This document shows, in pieces, positions 25,873 to 35,965 of a stretch of DNA of 64,000 nt. The translations under genes and the position numbers were made by a program. Within the stretch, counting starts at the first letter, position 1. Each line of letters opens with the position of its first letter. The stretch is taken from positions 2,585,501 through 2,649,500 of the forward strand of contig NZ_CP026121.1 of the NCBI RefSeq assembly GCF_003330845.1, in the 5' to 3' direction. The stretch comes from Streptomyces sp. Go-475 (GTDB taxonomy: Bacteria; Actinomycetota; Actinomycetes; Streptomycetales; Streptomycetaceae). The notes below the pieces were generated by a model, which searched no databases, was not told where the DNA came from, and saw only the letters and a program-made list of their open reading frames with translations.

Positions 25873-27318
25873 ATGGGGATAGTCGCCGGGTTGGACAGTT
25901 CACCCGATTTCACTCGTATCGTCGTCTGTGACGCGGACACCGGAGCCGTGCTCAGGCAGGGATATGCGCCGCATCCGGTGGAGAGCCCCGACGGCGGCCG
26001 GCCGTCCGACGTCGACCCGCAGGCCTGGCTGCTGTCCCTGGGCGAGGCTGCGGGCGGCGGGCTGCTGGAGGGCGTGCAGGCGATCGGCGTCTCGGCGCAG
26101 CAGAACGCCGTCGTGCCGCTGGACGCGCAGGGGAACACCGTGCGGCCGGCGATGGTCGGCGGTGACAAGCGGACGCAGGTCGCGGCGGCCGATCTGGTCG
26201 ACGCGCTCGGCGGGCGCGAGGCGTGGGCGCAGGCCGTGGGGTGTGTGCCGCAGGCCGCGCAGCCGGTGACGAAGCTGCGCTGGCTGGCCCGGACCGAGCC
26301 GGAGAACGCACAGCGCACCGCGATCCTGCTGCAGGCGCACGACTGGCTGGTGTGGCAGCTGCTGGGCCGGCCGGTCCGCAGGACCACCGACCGGGGCGGG
26401 GCGTCCGGCACGGGGTACTGGTCGGCGGCGACCGGTGCCTACCGGCCCGACCTGGTCGAGTTGGCGCTCGGCCACCAGGTGATGCTGCCGGAGGTGATCG
26501 GCCCGGCGGACGCCGCCGGTACGACGCCGGAGGGGCTGCTGATCTCCGTGGGGACCGGCGAGACCATGGCGGCGGCGTTCGGGCTGGGCATCGGCCTCGG
26601 GGACGCGGTCGTCTCGCTCGGGGCGTCCGGGTCGGTGATGGCCGTGCACCCCGAGGCGCTGGTCGACGGCTCCGGGATGATCACCGCGCTCGCCGACGCG
26701 ACCGGCATGCACCTGCCCGTCGTCACCACGCTGAACGCCGTACGGACCCTGCGCGGGGCCGCCGAGCTGCTGGGGCTGCCCGATCTGGAGAGCCTGTCCG
26801 ACCTGGCGATGAAGTCGACGCCGGGGGCGCACGGGCTGGTGCTGCTGCCCTATCTGGAGGGTGAGCGGACGCCGAACCTGCCGCATGTCGCCGGGACCCT
26901 GGCGGGGCTCCGGCGGGAGTCGATGAAGCCGGAGCATCTGGCCCGGGCGGCGTTCGAGGGCATGCTGTGCGGGCTCGCGGACGCGCTGGACGTGCTGCGC
27001 GCCCGGGGTGTGGAGGTGCGGCGGGTGTTCCTGCTCGGGCCGGCCGCCGAGCTGCCCGCCGTGCAGGCCGCGGCGCCCTCGCTGTTCGGGACGCAGGTCG
27101 TGGTGCCGCAGCCCGCGGACTACGCGGCGATCGGTGCCGCCCGGCAGGCGGCCTGGGCGCTCGGGGCGTCGCAGGGCACGCTCGACGCGCGGACCCCGCC
27201 GGCCTGGCAGGGCGCGGTCGCGCAGGTGCTGGAGCCCGGGGAGGAGCTTGCGGTGGGGCAGGCGGTGCGGCAGCAGTTCGTGGCGGTGCGGGAGCAGACG
27301 CACCCCGGGGCGTTCTGA
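25873..27318 (+). CDS. FGGY-family carbohydrate kinase (xylulokinase-like)
   Basis: A 481-residue sugar kinase with FGGY architecture: IVAGLDSSPDFTRIVVCDADTG (ATP loop 1), GVSAQQNAVVPLDAQG, AQPVTKLRWLARTEPE, HDWLVWQLLGRPVRRTTDRGGASGT (split across the substrate region) and DAVVSLGASGSVMAVHPE. The best match by pattern is D-xylulose kinase, which feeds the pentose-phosphate pathway. ATG 25873 has no clear ribosome site. CAGAAT lies 7 nt upstream, so the message could be leaderless. It stands alone, with no xylose isomerase or transporter nearby. Confidence 0.8.
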   Translation: MGIVAGLDSSPDFTRIVVCDADTGAVLRQGYAPHPVESPDGGRPSDVDPQAWLLSLGEAAGGGLLEGVQAIGVSAQQNAVVPLDAQGNTVRPAMVGGDKRTQVAAADLVDALGGREAWAQAVGCVPQAAQPVTKLRWLARTEPENAQRTAILLQAHDWLVWQLLGRPVRRTTDRGGASGTGYWSAATGAYRPDLVELALGHQVMLPEVIGPADAAGTTPEGLLISVGTGETMAAAFGLGIGLGDAVVSLGASGSVMAVHPEALVDGSGMITALADATGMHLPVVTTLNAVRTLRGAAELLGLPDLESLSDLAMKSTPGAHGLVLLPYLEGERTPNLPHVAGTLAGLRRESMKPEHLARAAFEGMLCGLADALDVLRARGVEVRRVFLLGPAAELPAVQAAAPSLFGTQVVVPQPADYAAIGAARQAAWALGASQGTLDARTPPAWQGAVAQVLEPGEELAVGQAVRQQFVAVREQTHPGAF

Positions 27319-27420
27319 CCGCCTGTTGGGTTAATTCGGTTGAGGTAACGCCGGTGGAGTGTTCGACGATAGGGGCCAAGGGCAACCAACCGCCCCGTCA
27401 CCCACTCCGAGAGAAGCAGC

Positions 27421-29154
27421 GTGCTCATACGACTTCTGCGAAGTTATCTCAGGCCCTACAAGAGACCCATCGCCCTGCTGGTGCTGCTGCAGTTCCTGCA
27501 GACCTGCGCCACGCTCTACCTGCCGACGCTGAACGCGGACATCATCGACCAGGGTGTCGTCAACGGCGACACCGGCTACATCATGGGCTACGGCGGCCTG
27601 ATGATCGGCATCTCGCTGGTGCAGGTCGTGTGCAACATCGGGGCCGTGTACTACGGCGCGCGGACGGCGTCGGCGCTCGGGCGGGATGTGCGCGGTGCCG
27701 TGTTCGACCGGGTGCAGTCGTTCTCGGCGCGTGAGGTCGGTCACTTCGGGGCGCCGTCGCTGATCACCCGGACGACGAACGACGTCCAGCAGGTGCAGAT
27801 GCTGGCGCTGATGACGTTCACGCTGCTGGTGTCGGCGCCGATCATGTGCGTGGGCGGCATCGTGCTGGCGCTCGGGCTCGACGTGCCGCTGTCCGGGGTG
27901 CTGGTGGCGGTCGTGCCGGTGCTGGGGATCTGCGTGACGCTGATCGTGCGGCGGCTGCGGCCGCTGTTCCGGTCGATGCAGGAGCGGCTGGACGCGGTGA
28001 ACCGGGTGCTGCGCGAGCAGATCACGGGCAACCGGGTCATCCGGGCCTTCGTCCGGGACGAGTACGAGCAGCAGCGCTTCCGGAAGGCCAACACCGACCT
28101 CACCGACTTCGCGCTGGGCACCGGCAACCTGCTGGCGCTGATGTTCCCGATCGTGATGACGGTGGTGAACCTGTCGTCGATCGCCGTTGTGTGGTTCGGC
28201 GCGCACCGCATCGACAGCGGCGGGATGCAGATCGGTGACCTGACGGCGTTCCTCGCCTATCTGATGCAGATCGTCATGTCCGTGATGATGGCCACCTTCA
28301 TGTTCATGATGGTGCCGCGCGCGGAGGTGTGCGCCGAGCGCATCCAGGAGGTACTGGACACCTCCTCCAGCGTGGTGCCGCCGTCGGCGCCGGTGCGGGA
28401 GCTGCGCCGGCACGGGCATCTGGAGATCCGCGGGGCCGGCTTCCGCTACCCGGGTGCCGAGGAGCCGGTGCTGCGGGCCGTGGACCTGGTGGCCCGGCCG
28501 GGTGAGACGACCGCCGTGATCGGCTCGACCGGCAGCGGCAAGTCGACCCTGCTCGGGCTGGTCCCGCGGCTGTTCGACGCGACCGAGGGGCAGGTGCTCG
28601 TCGACGGGGTCGAGGTGGCGGAGATCGACCCGCAGCTGCTCGCGAAGACCGTCGGGCTGGTGCCGCAGAAGCCGTACCTGTTCGCGGGGACGGTGGCGAC
28701 CAACCTGCGCTACGGCAATCCCGACGCCACCGACGAGGAGCTGTGGCACGCGCTGGAGGTGGCGCAGGGCAAGGAGTTCGTGGAGCGGCTGGAGGGCGGG
28801 CTCGACGCGCCGATCTCCCAGGGCGGGACGAACGTCTCCGGCGGGCAGCGGCAGCGGCTCGCGATCGCCAGGACGCTGGTGCAGCGCCCCGAGATCTACC
28901 TCTTCGACGACTCCTTCTCCGCGCTCGACTACGCCACGGACGCCGCGCTGCGGGCCGCCCTCACGCGGGAGACCGCCGAGGCGACCGTGGTGATCGTCGC
29001 CCAGCGGGTGGCGACCATCCGGGACGCCGACCGGATCGTCGTCCTCGACGAGGGCCGGGTCGTCGGCACCGGCCGGCACCACGAGCTGATGGCGGACAAC
29101 GAGACCTACCGGGAGATCGTGCTCTCCCAGCTCACGGAAGCGGAGGCTGCCTGA
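27421..29154 (+). CDS. ABC exporter half-transporter A
   Basis: A 577-residue fusion of a six-helix exporter membrane domain (1-310) and an ATPase domain (340-577). The ATPase motifs are complete: Walker A VIGSTGSGKSTLLGLVP, signature NVSGGQRQRLAIAR, and Walker B EIYLFDDSFSALD, where the usual catalytic Glu is replaced by Asp. The GTG start follows CGAGAGAAGC. It overlaps the second exporter gene by one base. The pair most likely forms a heterodimeric drug or lipid exporter in which this subunit carries the degenerate site. Confidence 0.9.
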   Translation: MLIRLLRSYLRPYKRPIALLVLLQFLQTCATLYLPTLNADIIDQGVVNGDTGYIMGYGGLMIGISLVQVVCNIGAVYYGARTASALGRDVRGAVFDRVQSFSAREVGHFGAPSLITRTTNDVQQVQMLALMTFTLLVSAPIMCVGGIVLALGLDVPLSGVLVAVVPVLGICVTLIVRRLRPLFRSMQERLDAVNRVLREQITGNRVIRAFVRDEYEQQRFRKANTDLTDFALGTGNLLALMFPIVMTVVNLSSIAVVWFGAHRIDSGGMQIGDLTAFLAYLMQIVMSVMMATFMFMMVPRAEVCAERIQEVLDTSSSVVPPSAPVRELRRHGHLEIRGAGFRYPGAEEPVLRAVDLVARPGETTAVIGSTGSGKSTLLGLVPRLFDATEGQVLVDGVEVAEIDPQLLAKTVGLVPQKPYLFAGTVATNLRYGNPDATDEELWHALEVAQGKEFVERLEGGLDAPISQGGTNVSGGQRQRLAIARTLVQRPEIYLFDDSFSALDYATDAALRAALTRETAEATVVIVAQRVATIRDADRIVVLDEGRVVGTGRHHELMADNETYREIVLSQLTEAEAA

Positions 29155-31082
29155 TGGCGGGGCCCATGGGGCGGATGATGGCCGGGGGCGGTCCCGACCA
29201 GCGCTCGCTGGACTTCAAGGGGTCGGGCAAACGGCTCGTCGCGCGGTTCAGGCCGGAGCGCGTGACCATCTACGCGCTGCTGCTGTGCGTGGTGCTCAGC
29301 GTCGGTCTCAACGTCGTGGGGCCGAAGATCCTCGGCAAGGCGACCGACCTGGTCTTCGCCGGGATCGTCGGGCGGGGGATGCCCGAGGGGGCGAGCAAGG
29401 AGCAGGTCCTGGAGCAGATGCGGCAGCGCGGGGACGGTGAGGTCGCCGACATGCTCCGCGGCACGGACTTCACCCCGGGTGAGGGCATCGACTTCACGGC
29501 CGTCGGGCATGTGCTGCTGCTCGCGCTGGGCGTGTTCACGGTGGCCGGGCTGCTGATGGCGGTGGCGACGCGGCTGGTGAACCGGGCCGTGAACCGCACC
29601 ATGTTCCGGATGCGGGAGGACGTGCAGACGAAGCTGTCGCGGCTGCCGCTGTCCTACTTCGACAAACGGCAGCGCGGGGAGGTGCTGTCCCGGGCGACGA
29701 ACGACATCGACAACATCGGGCAGACGCTGCAGCAGTCGATGGGGCAGCTCATCAACTCGGTGCTGACCATCATCGGCGTCCTCGCGATGATGTTCTACGT
29801 CTCCTGGATCCTGGCGCTGGTCGCGCTGGTGACCGTGCCGCTGTCGTTCGTCGTCGCCACGCGCGTGGGCAAGCGGTCGCAGCCGCACTTCGTGCAGCAG
29901 TGGCGCACGACCGGCAAGCTGAACGCGCACATCGAGGAGATGTACACCGGGCACACCCTGGTGAAGGTGTTCGGGCGGCAGGAGGAGTCGGCGCGGCAGT
30001 TCGCCGAGCAGAACGAGGCGCTGTACGAGGCGGGGTTCCGGGCGCAGTTCAACAGCGGGATCATGCAGCCGCTGATGATGTTCGTGTCGAACCTCAACTA
30101 CGTGCTGGTCGCCGTCGTCGGCGGGCTGCGGGTCGCCTCGGGTTCGCTGTCCATCGGTGATGTGCAGGCGTTCATCCAGTACTCGCGGCAGTTCTCCATG
30201 CCGCTGACGCAGGTCGCGTCCATGGCGAACCTGGTGCAGTCGGGCGTGGCGTCGGCGGAGCGGGTCTTCGAGCTGCTCGACGCGGAGGAGCAGAGCGCCG
30301 ATCCGGTGCCGGGCGTGCGGCCCGAGGAACTGCGCGGGCAGGTGGCGCTGGAGCACGTGTCGTTCCGGTACGACCCCGACAAGCCGCTCATCGAGGACCT
30401 GTCGCTGAAGGTCGAGCCCGGGCAGACGGTGGCCATCGTCGGCCCGACCGGCGCGGGCAAGACGACCCTGGTCAACCTGCTCATGCGGTTCTACGACGTC
30501 ACCGGCGGGCGCATCACCCTCGACGGGGTCGACATCGCCCGGATGTCCCGGGACGAACTGCGCGCCGGGATCGGCATGGTGCTGCAGGACACCTGGCTGT
30601 TCGGCGGGACCATCGCGGAGAACATCGCGTACGGGGCATCCCGGAAGGTGACCCGCGGGGAGATCGAGGAGGCGGCCCGGGCCGCGCACGCGGACCGGTT
30701 CGTCCGGACGCTGCCGGACGGGTACGACACGGTGATCGACGACGAGGGCAGCGGGGTCAGCGCGGGTGAGAAACAGCTCATCACCATCGCGCGGGCGTTC
30801 CTGTCCGACCCGGTGATCCTGGTGCTGGACGAGGCGACGAGTTCCGTCGACACCCGGACCGAGGTGCTGATCCAGAAGGCCATGGCGAAACTCGCGCACG
30901 GGCGGACCTCGTTCGTCATCGCGCACCGGCTCTCCACGATCCGGGACGCGGACGCGATCCTGGTCATGGAGAACGGGGCGATCGTCGAGCAGGGCACCCA
31001 CAGCGAGCTGCTGGTGGCCGACGGGGCGTACGCGCGGTTGTACCAGGCGCAGTTCGCGCAGGCGGTGGCAGAGGTGGACTGA
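29154..31082 (+). CDS. ABC exporter half-transporter B
   Basis: A 642-residue exporter subunit; ATG 29154 overlaps the TGA of subunit A. An N-terminal Gly/Met-rich leader precedes a membrane domain with an inserted Glu/Arg-rich loop (GASKEQVLEQMRQRGDGEVA, about 75-95). The ATPase has Walker A IVGPTGAGKTTLVNLLM, a signature altered to GVSAGEKQLITIARA, and Walker B VILVLDEATSSVD with the catalytic Glu intact. The complementary motifs of the two subunits support an asymmetric heterodimer. The exported substrate is unknown. Confidence 0.9.
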   Translation: MAGPMGRMMAGGGPDQRSLDFKGSGKRLVARFRPERVTIYALLLCVVLSVGLNVVGPKILGKATDLVFAGIVGRGMPEGASKEQVLEQMRQRGDGEVADMLRGTDFTPGEGIDFTAVGHVLLLALGVFTVAGLLMAVATRLVNRAVNRTMFRMREDVQTKLSRLPLSYFDKRQRGEVLSRATNDIDNIGQTLQQSMGQLINSVLTIIGVLAMMFYVSWILALVALVTVPLSFVVATRVGKRSQPHFVQQWRTTGKLNAHIEEMYTGHTLVKVFGRQEESARQFAEQNEALYEAGFRAQFNSGIMQPLMMFVSNLNYVLVAVVGGLRVASGSLSIGDVQAFIQYSRQFSMPLTQVASMANLVQSGVASAERVFELLDAEEQSADPVPGVRPEELRGQVALEHVSFRYDPDKPLIEDLSLKVEPGQTVAIVGPTGAGKTTLVNLLMRFYDVTGGRITLDGVDIARMSRDELRAGIGMVLQDTWLFGGTIAENIAYGASRKVTRGEIEEAARAAHADRFVRTLPDGYDTVIDDEGSGVSAGEKQLITIARAFLSDPVILVLDEATSSVDTRTEVLIQKAMAKLAHGRTSFVIAHRLSTIRDADAILVMENGAIVEQGTHSELLVADGAYARLYQAQFAQAVAEVD

Positions 31083-31145
31083 CGCGCCTTGGGGTGCCGC
31101 GTGGTGTCGTGGGCGGCCGCGGCACCGTCGTGGCCGTTCGCGCGG

Positions 31146-31213
31146 GTCCCCGCGCCCTCGAAGGGACGTCAGCCGCACGTGCTCAAGGGGCGCGGGGAAC
31201 TGCCCGACCAGCC
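31146..31213. repeat. dispersed motif copy 2 with inverted partner
   Basis: GGGGCGCGGGGAACTG at 31187 matches the dispersed motif. An inverted partner (GTCCCCGCGCCC, 31146-31157) lies about 30 nt away, so the convergent region between the exporter operon and hrdA can fold into a hairpin and may end transcription from both sides. Confidence 0.6.
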
Positions 31214-31234
31214 CTCACCGGCCCGCGGACGGCG

Positions 31235-32365
31235 TCAGTCCAGGTAACCCCGAAGCTGGTCCGCGAAGGTGTGGTCCCGCAGCTTGTTGAGGGTCTTGGA
31301 CTCGATCTGCCGTATCCGCTCCCTGGTCACGCCGAAGATGCGGCCGATCTCCTCCAGCGTGCGCGGACGGCCGTCGGCCAGGCCGTACCTCAGTTGGACG
31401 ACCTTCCGCTCCCGCTCCCCCAGCGTCGACAGCACCGCCTCCAGGTGCTCCCTGAGCAGCAGGAACGCCGCCGACTCCACGGGGGAGGTCGCGTCGCCGT
31501 CCTCGATGAGGTCGCCGAGGGCGACGTCGTCCTCCTCGCCGACCGGCGCGTGCAGCGACACCGGCTCCTGGGCGAGGCGCAGGACCTCGCCGACCCGCTC
31601 CGGCGGCAGGTCCAGGTGCGCGGCGACCTCCTCGGGCGTCGGCTCGTAGCCCCGCTCCTGGAGCATCCGGCGCTGGACGCGGACGACGCGGTTGATGAGC
31701 TCCACGACGTGGACGGGCACCCGGATCGTGCGGGCCTGGTCGGCCAGGGCGCGGGACATGGCCTGGCGGATCCACCAGGTGGCGTAGGTGGAGAACTTGT
31801 AGCCGCGGGCGTAGTCGAACTTCTCGACGGCCCGGATGAGTCCGAGGTTGCCCTCCTGGACGAGGTCGAGCATGGTCAGGCCGCGGCCGACGTAGCGCTT
31901 GGCGACGGAGACGACCAGGCGCAGGTTGGCCTCGATGAGGCGGCGCTTGGCCATCCTCCCCATGACCACGAGCCGGTCGAGGTCCAGCGCCAACTGGCTG
32001 TCCAGGTCGGGGGTGTTGCTCAGCTTCTCCTCGGCGAACAGGCCGGCCTCGACGCGGCGGGCGAGTTCGACCTCCTCGGCCGCGGTCAGCAGGGGGATGC
32101 GGCCGATCTCCCGCAGGTACTGGCGGAACAGGTCCGAGGAGGGGCCGCCGGTCTCGGTGCGGGCGGGGGGCGGCTCGACGGCTTCGGGCGGCTCGGCCGT
32201 CTCGACGGCCTCGGCGGGCGGCTCCTCCGGCTCCGTCTCGGGGTGGTGCGCGACGCGGTTCTGCGCCGGGACCGCGGAGAGGGCGTCGGCCTCCGCGTCC
32301 GGGGCTGTGCCGTCGGCGCCGCGGGCAGCGCCGACGTCGGTCTGGGTGAGGGTCTGGGTCTGCAC
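31235..32365 (-). CDS. hrdA: principal-type RNA polymerase sigma factor HrdA
   Basis: A 376-residue sigma-70 group 1/2 factor. GTG 32365 is chosen because GGAGG sits 8 nt upstream and [11 protein letters not shown] begins there. The open frame runs on upstream without a ribosome site. Region 1.2 is [20 protein letters not shown], region 2 [21 protein letters not shown] and [22 protein letters not shown], region 3 [14 protein letters not shown], and region 4.2 [19 protein letters not shown]. The position beside dnaG matches hrdA of S. coelicolor as I recall it. It is non-essential there and overlaps HrdB in promoter recognition. Confidence 0.88.
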   Translation of the reverse strand: MQTQTLTQTDVGAARGADGTAPDAEADALSAVPAQNRVAHHPETEPEEPPAEAVETAEPPEAVEPPPARTETGGPSSDLFRQYLREIGRIPLLTAAEEVELARRVEAGLFAEEKLSNTPDLDSQLALDLDRLVVMGRMAKRRLIEANLRLVVSVAKRYVGRGLTMLDLVQEGNLGLIRAVEKFDYARGYKFSTYATWWIRQAMSRALADQARTIRVPVHVVELINRVVRVQRRMLQERGYEPTPEEVAAHLDLPPERVGEVLRLAQEPVSLHAPVGEEDDVALGDLIEDGDATSPVESAAFLLLREHLEAVLSTLGERERKVVQLRYGLADGRPRTLEEIGRIFGVTRERIRQIESKTLNKLRDHTFADQLRGYLD

Positions 32366-32613
32366 GGGGGCGACCTCCAGGATGATCGCTGCCAAGGTGG
32401 GCGGCAGCGGTACTTCGGGGGCGGAGTCGACGGCCTCGCCGCTTTCCGTCCCGTACGCGATGAGCGGAACCGCGGGGATCTGGGACCCGTCGGTGACGGA
32501 CCGGCCGCGCTCCGAGGACTCAGGCACCGCAACCCAGTGTGGGGTAAGACACATCGTCGCCACGAGGGGCGTGCGATGACTTTTTGCTTCCCGTCCGTGA
32601 CCGCGCGGTGACG

Positions 32614-34536
32614 TCAGAGCGCGGCGGCGCCGTGTTCCCGGAGGGTCTGGTCGTACTGCTGGAGGACCCACAGTTCGTTCTGGACGGCGGCCAGCTCGGC
32701 CGGGTCGCCGTGCGTGCCGAGGCGGGTGAGCCGGCCGGTGATGTCGCGGATGCGGCGCTCCACGGCCCGGCGGCGGACCGTCACCAACTGGGCGCCGGCA
32801 TACGTCTCGTCGACGCCCTTCACGCCCTTGTGCAGCATGATCGCCTCGACGGCCAGCTCCGTCACCATCGCGCGGACGGCGTCGTCCGGGGCGGCCTCAC
32901 GGACCTTGACCAGGTAGTCCTGCGGGTCCGCGACGCCCAGTTCGGCGCCGCCCGCGTCCAGGATGGCCTGGCGTACGGCCGCGTAGGGCGGGGCGGTGAA
33001 CTCGTCGACGCCGTACGCGTCGAAGGCCGGGGAGACCAGCTCGGGGCGCTGCAGGGCGAGTTTGAGCAGTTCGCGTTCGGTGGCGTAGACGGGGTTGCGG
33101 AGGTTGAGGGCCGGGCCGCGGGGGCCGGCCTGCTGGGGCGGGCCGGCGTACTGCTGCCCCTGGTGGTGCCGCTCCGGGCCGGGGCCGGACTTGCCGCCGC
33201 GGTCGCGGGCCCAGCGGGCCAGCTGGGCCACGCGCTTGACCACGAACTGGGTGTCGAGGATGCCGAGCATGCCGGCGAGCTGCACGGCGACTTCGTGCTG
33301 TGCGCCGCTGTTCTTGATGCGGGCGACGATCGGGGCGGCCTCGTCCAGGGCGGCGGCGCGGCCGGCCGGGGTGTCGAGGTCGTAGCGGCCGACGATCTGG
33401 CGCAGGGCGAACTCGAAGAGCGGGGTGCGGGGTTCGACCAGGTCGGCGACGGCTTCGTCGCCCTTGGCGAGGCGCAGGTCGCAGGGGTCCATGCCGTCGG
33501 GGGCGATCGCGATGTACGTCTCGGCGGCGAACTTCTGGTCGTCCTCGAAGGCGCGCAGGGCGGCCTTCTGGCCGGCGGCGTCGCCGTCGAAGGTGAAGAT
33601 GACGCGGGCCGAGCCGTTGTCCATGAGGAGGCGGCGGAGGATCTTGATGTGGTCGGTGCCGAAGGCGGTGCCGCAGGTGGCGATGGCGGTGGTGACACCG
33701 GCGAGGTGGCAGGCCATGACGTCCGTGTAGCCCTCGACGACGACCGCGCGGGACGCCTTGGCGATGTCCTTCTTCGCCAGGTCGATGCCGTAGAGGACCT
33801 GGGACTTCTTGTAGATCGCCGTGTCGGGCGTGTTGAGGTACTTGGGGCCGTTGTCCGCCTCGTAGAGCTTGCGGGCGCCGAAGCCGACGACGTCGCCGCC
33901 GATGTCGCGGATGGGCCACATCAGGCGGCCGCGGAAGCGGTCGATGGGGCCGCGGCGGCCCTCCTGGGAGAGGCCGGAGAGGAGCAGCTCCTTGTCGGTG
34001 AAGCCCTTGCCGCGCAGGTAGCGGGTGAGGTGGTCCCAGCCCTGGGGGCTGTAGCCGACGGAGAAGTGCTGCGCGGCGGCCTGGTCGAAGCCGCGCTCGG
34101 CGAGGAAGATCCGGCCGGTGTCGGCCTCGGGGCTGGTGGCGAGCTGTTCCGCGTACCACTCGGCGGCGATCTTGTGGGCCTCGACCAGGCGGATCCGCTC
34201 GCCGCGCTGGTGGGAGGGGTTGTAGCCGCCCTCCTCGTAGCGCAGGGTGATGCCCGCCTGGCCGGCCAGGCGCTCGACCGCCTCCGAGAAGGTGAGGTGG
34301 TCGATCTTCATCACGAACGTGATGGTGTCGCCGCCCTCCTGGCAGCCGAAGCAGTGGAACAGGCCCTTGGCGGGGCTGACCTGGAAGGAGGGCGACTTCT
34401 CGTCGTGGAACGGGCAGAGACCCTTGAGGTTGCCGCCGCCCGCGTTGCGCAGCTGGAGGTACTCGGACACCACGGCGTCGATCGGGACCGCGTCCCGTAC
34501 CGCCTTCACGTCCTCGTCGTTGATCCGTCCTGCCAC
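32614..34536 (-). CDS. dnaG: DNA primase
   Basis: A 640-residue primase that makes RNA primers at replication forks. The CHC2 zinc finger uses Cys41, His44, Cys62 and Cys65 ([26 protein letters not shown]). The catalytic core has [20 protein letters not shown], the RNA-polymerase basic motif region, and the TOPRIM motifs [17 protein letters not shown] and [16 protein letters not shown]. The C-terminal helicase-binding domain follows a Pro/Gln-rich linker ([14 protein letters not shown]). The length is typical. It lies upstream of hrdA on the same strand, separated by 248 nt. Confidence 0.97.
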   Translation of the reverse strand: MAGRINDEDVKAVRDAVPIDAVVSEYLQLRNAGGGNLKGLCPFHDEKSPSFQVSPAKGLFHCFGCQEGGDTITFVMKIDHLTFSEAVERLAGQAGITLRYEEGGYNPSHQRGERIRLVEAHKIAAEWYAEQLATSPEADTGRIFLAERGFDQAAAQHFSVGYSPQGWDHLTRYLRGKGFTDKELLLSGLSQEGRRGPIDRFRGRLMWPIRDIGGDVVGFGARKLYEADNGPKYLNTPDTAIYKKSQVLYGIDLAKKDIAKASRAVVVEGYTDVMACHLAGVTTAIATCGTAFGTDHIKILRRLLMDNGSARVIFTFDGDAAGQKAALRAFEDDQKFAAETYIAIAPDGMDPCDLRLAKGDEAVADLVEPRTPLFEFALRQIVGRYDLDTPAGRAAALDEAAPIVARIKNSGAQHEVAVQLAGMLGILDTQFVVKRVAQLARWARDRGGKSGPGPERHHQGQQYAGPPQQAGPRGPALNLRNPVYATERELLKLALQRPELVSPAFDAYGVDEFTAPPYAAVRQAILDAGGAELGVADPQDYLVKVREAAPDDAVRAMVTELAVEAIMLHKGVKGVDETYAGAQLVTVRRRAVERRIRDITGRLTRLGTHGDPAELAAVQNELWVLQQYDQTLREHGAAAL

Positions 34537-34565
34537 GCGTGAATTCTACGGGGGCGGACTGACAC

Positions 34566-35831
34566 TCACGGTGCGAGGTTTTCGAGTGGAATGCGGGGAT
34601 CCGCGAGGTTCTCCGTGTTCACCCGGGCCTTGCCGCGGACCAGTCGCTGGATCTTGTCTGTGACGTCCCACACGTTGACGTTCATGCCCGCCAGCACCCG
34701 GCCGTCCTTCAGCCAGAACGCGATGAACTCCCGCTTGCCCGCGTCGCCCCGGATCACCACCTGGTCGTAGCTGCCCGGCGGTGCCCAGCCGGAGTACTCC
34801 ATGCCCAGGTCGTACTGGTCGGAGAAGAAGTAGGGCACGCGGTCGTACGTCACGTCCTGGCCGAGCATGGAGCGCGCCGCCGCCGGGCCGCCGTTGAGGG
34901 CGTTGGCCCAGTGCTCCACGCGCAGCCGCGTGTCGAAGAGGGCGTGCGGGAAGGAGACGACGTCGCCGGCGGCGTAGATGTCCGGGTCGGAGGTGCGCAG
35001 CCGCTCGTCGACGACGATGCCGCCGCCGTGGGCGCGGTCGGCGGTCTCCAGGCCGGCCGCCTCCGCGAGGTGGGTGCGCGGGGCCGCGCCGATCGCGGCG
35101 AGGACGTCGTGTGCCGGGTGTTCCTCGCCGTCGTCCGTGCGGGCCGCGAGGACCATGCCGTCCTGGCCGACGATCTCGGTGAGCCGGGCGCCGAAGTGGA
35201 AGCGGACGCCGTGCTCGCGGTGCAGCTCGGCGAAGAGCTGGCCCAGCTCGGGGCCGAGGACGGAGTGCAGCGGGGTGGGGCCGCGGTGGACCACGGTGAC
35301 CTCCGCGCCGTACTCGCGGGCCGCGGCCGCGACCTCCAGGCCGATCCAGCCGGCGCCCGCGATGACGAGGTGGCCGTTGTCGCGGCCGAGGTTGGTCAGG
35401 ACGTGCTTGAGGCGCTCGGCGTGGGCGAGGCGGCGCAGGTGGTGCACGCCGGCCAGGTCCGTGCCCGGGATGTCGAGGCGGCGGGGCTCGGCGCCGGTCG
35501 CCAGGAGCAGCTTGTCGTAGCGGACGGCCGTGCCGTCGTCGCCGAAGCGGACCGTCTTCGCCGTGCGGTCGATGGCGTCGACGGTCTGGCCGAGGTGGAG
35601 TTCGATGTCGTGCGCCGCGTACCAGGCGGGCTCGTGCACGAAGACGCTGTCGCGTTCCTCCTTGCCGAGGAGGTAGCCCTTGGACAGCGGCGGGCGCTCG
35701 TAGGGGTGGTCCCGTTCGTCGCAGATCAGTATCACGCGGCCGGTGAAGCCCTCCGCGCGGAGCGTCTCGGCCGCCTTGGCGCCGGCCAGTCCGCCTCCGA
35801 CGATGACGAATGTCTGATCCGCGTCGACCAC
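34566..35831 (-). CDS. FAD-dependent ferredoxin-reductase-like oxidoreductase
   Basis: A 421-residue two-dinucleotide-fold flavoprotein. The FAD site is FVIVGGGLAGAKAAETLR at the N terminus, with HPYERPPLSKGYL and LLLATGAEPRRLDIPG. The NAD(P)H site is LVIAGAGWIGLEVAAAARE. The second FAD motif is PDIYAAGDVVSFPH. A C-terminal dimerisation domain follows. This is the layout of rhodocoxin/putidaredoxin reductases, which pass electrons to a ferredoxin for a P450 or oxygenase. No ferredoxin or P450 gene is adjacent. The stop is 29 nt upstream of dnaG's start, on the same strand. Confidence 0.88.
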   Translation of the reverse strand: MVDADQTFVIVGGGLAGAKAAETLRAEGFTGRVILICDERDHPYERPPLSKGYLLGKEERDSVFVHEPAWYAAHDIELHLGQTVDAIDRTAKTVRFGDDGTAVRYDKLLLATGAEPRRLDIPGTDLAGVHHLRRLAHAERLKHVLTNLGRDNGHLVIAGAGWIGLEVAAAAREYGAEVTVVHRGPTPLHSVLGPELGQLFAELHREHGVRFHFGARLTEIVGQDGMVLAARTDDGEEHPAHDVLAAIGAAPRTHLAEAAGLETADRAHGGGIVVDERLRTSDPDIYAAGDVVSFPHALFDTRLRVEHWANALNGGPAAARSMLGQDVTYDRVPYFFSDQYDLGMEYSGWAPPGSYDQVVIRGDAGKREFIAFWLKDGRVLAGMNVNVWDVTDKIQRLVRGKARVNTENLADPRIPLENLAP

Positions 35832-35965
35832 TTGTTGCCTCCTTGTCAGGGTGTCGCCACTTGCGAGCGTCCCGCACGGAGCGTGATGCGGGAAGAGGGA
35901 GTGACCCGTTCAGGCCACGGAGGGTCACCATCGGGCATGCTGTGGCCCCTCGCTTCCCGCCAGTC

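Noticed and set aside
32366..32554. Longer HrdA starting at ATG 32554
   Set aside because: The frame is open but has no ribosome site there, whereas GTG 32365 has GGAGG at proper spacing and gives the usual length.
31094..32611. A 505-codon plus-strand frame opposite hrdA
   Set aside because: It is antisense to a clear sigma-70 gene, and its composition is a shadow (Val/Gly/Asp/Arg-rich, no motifs).
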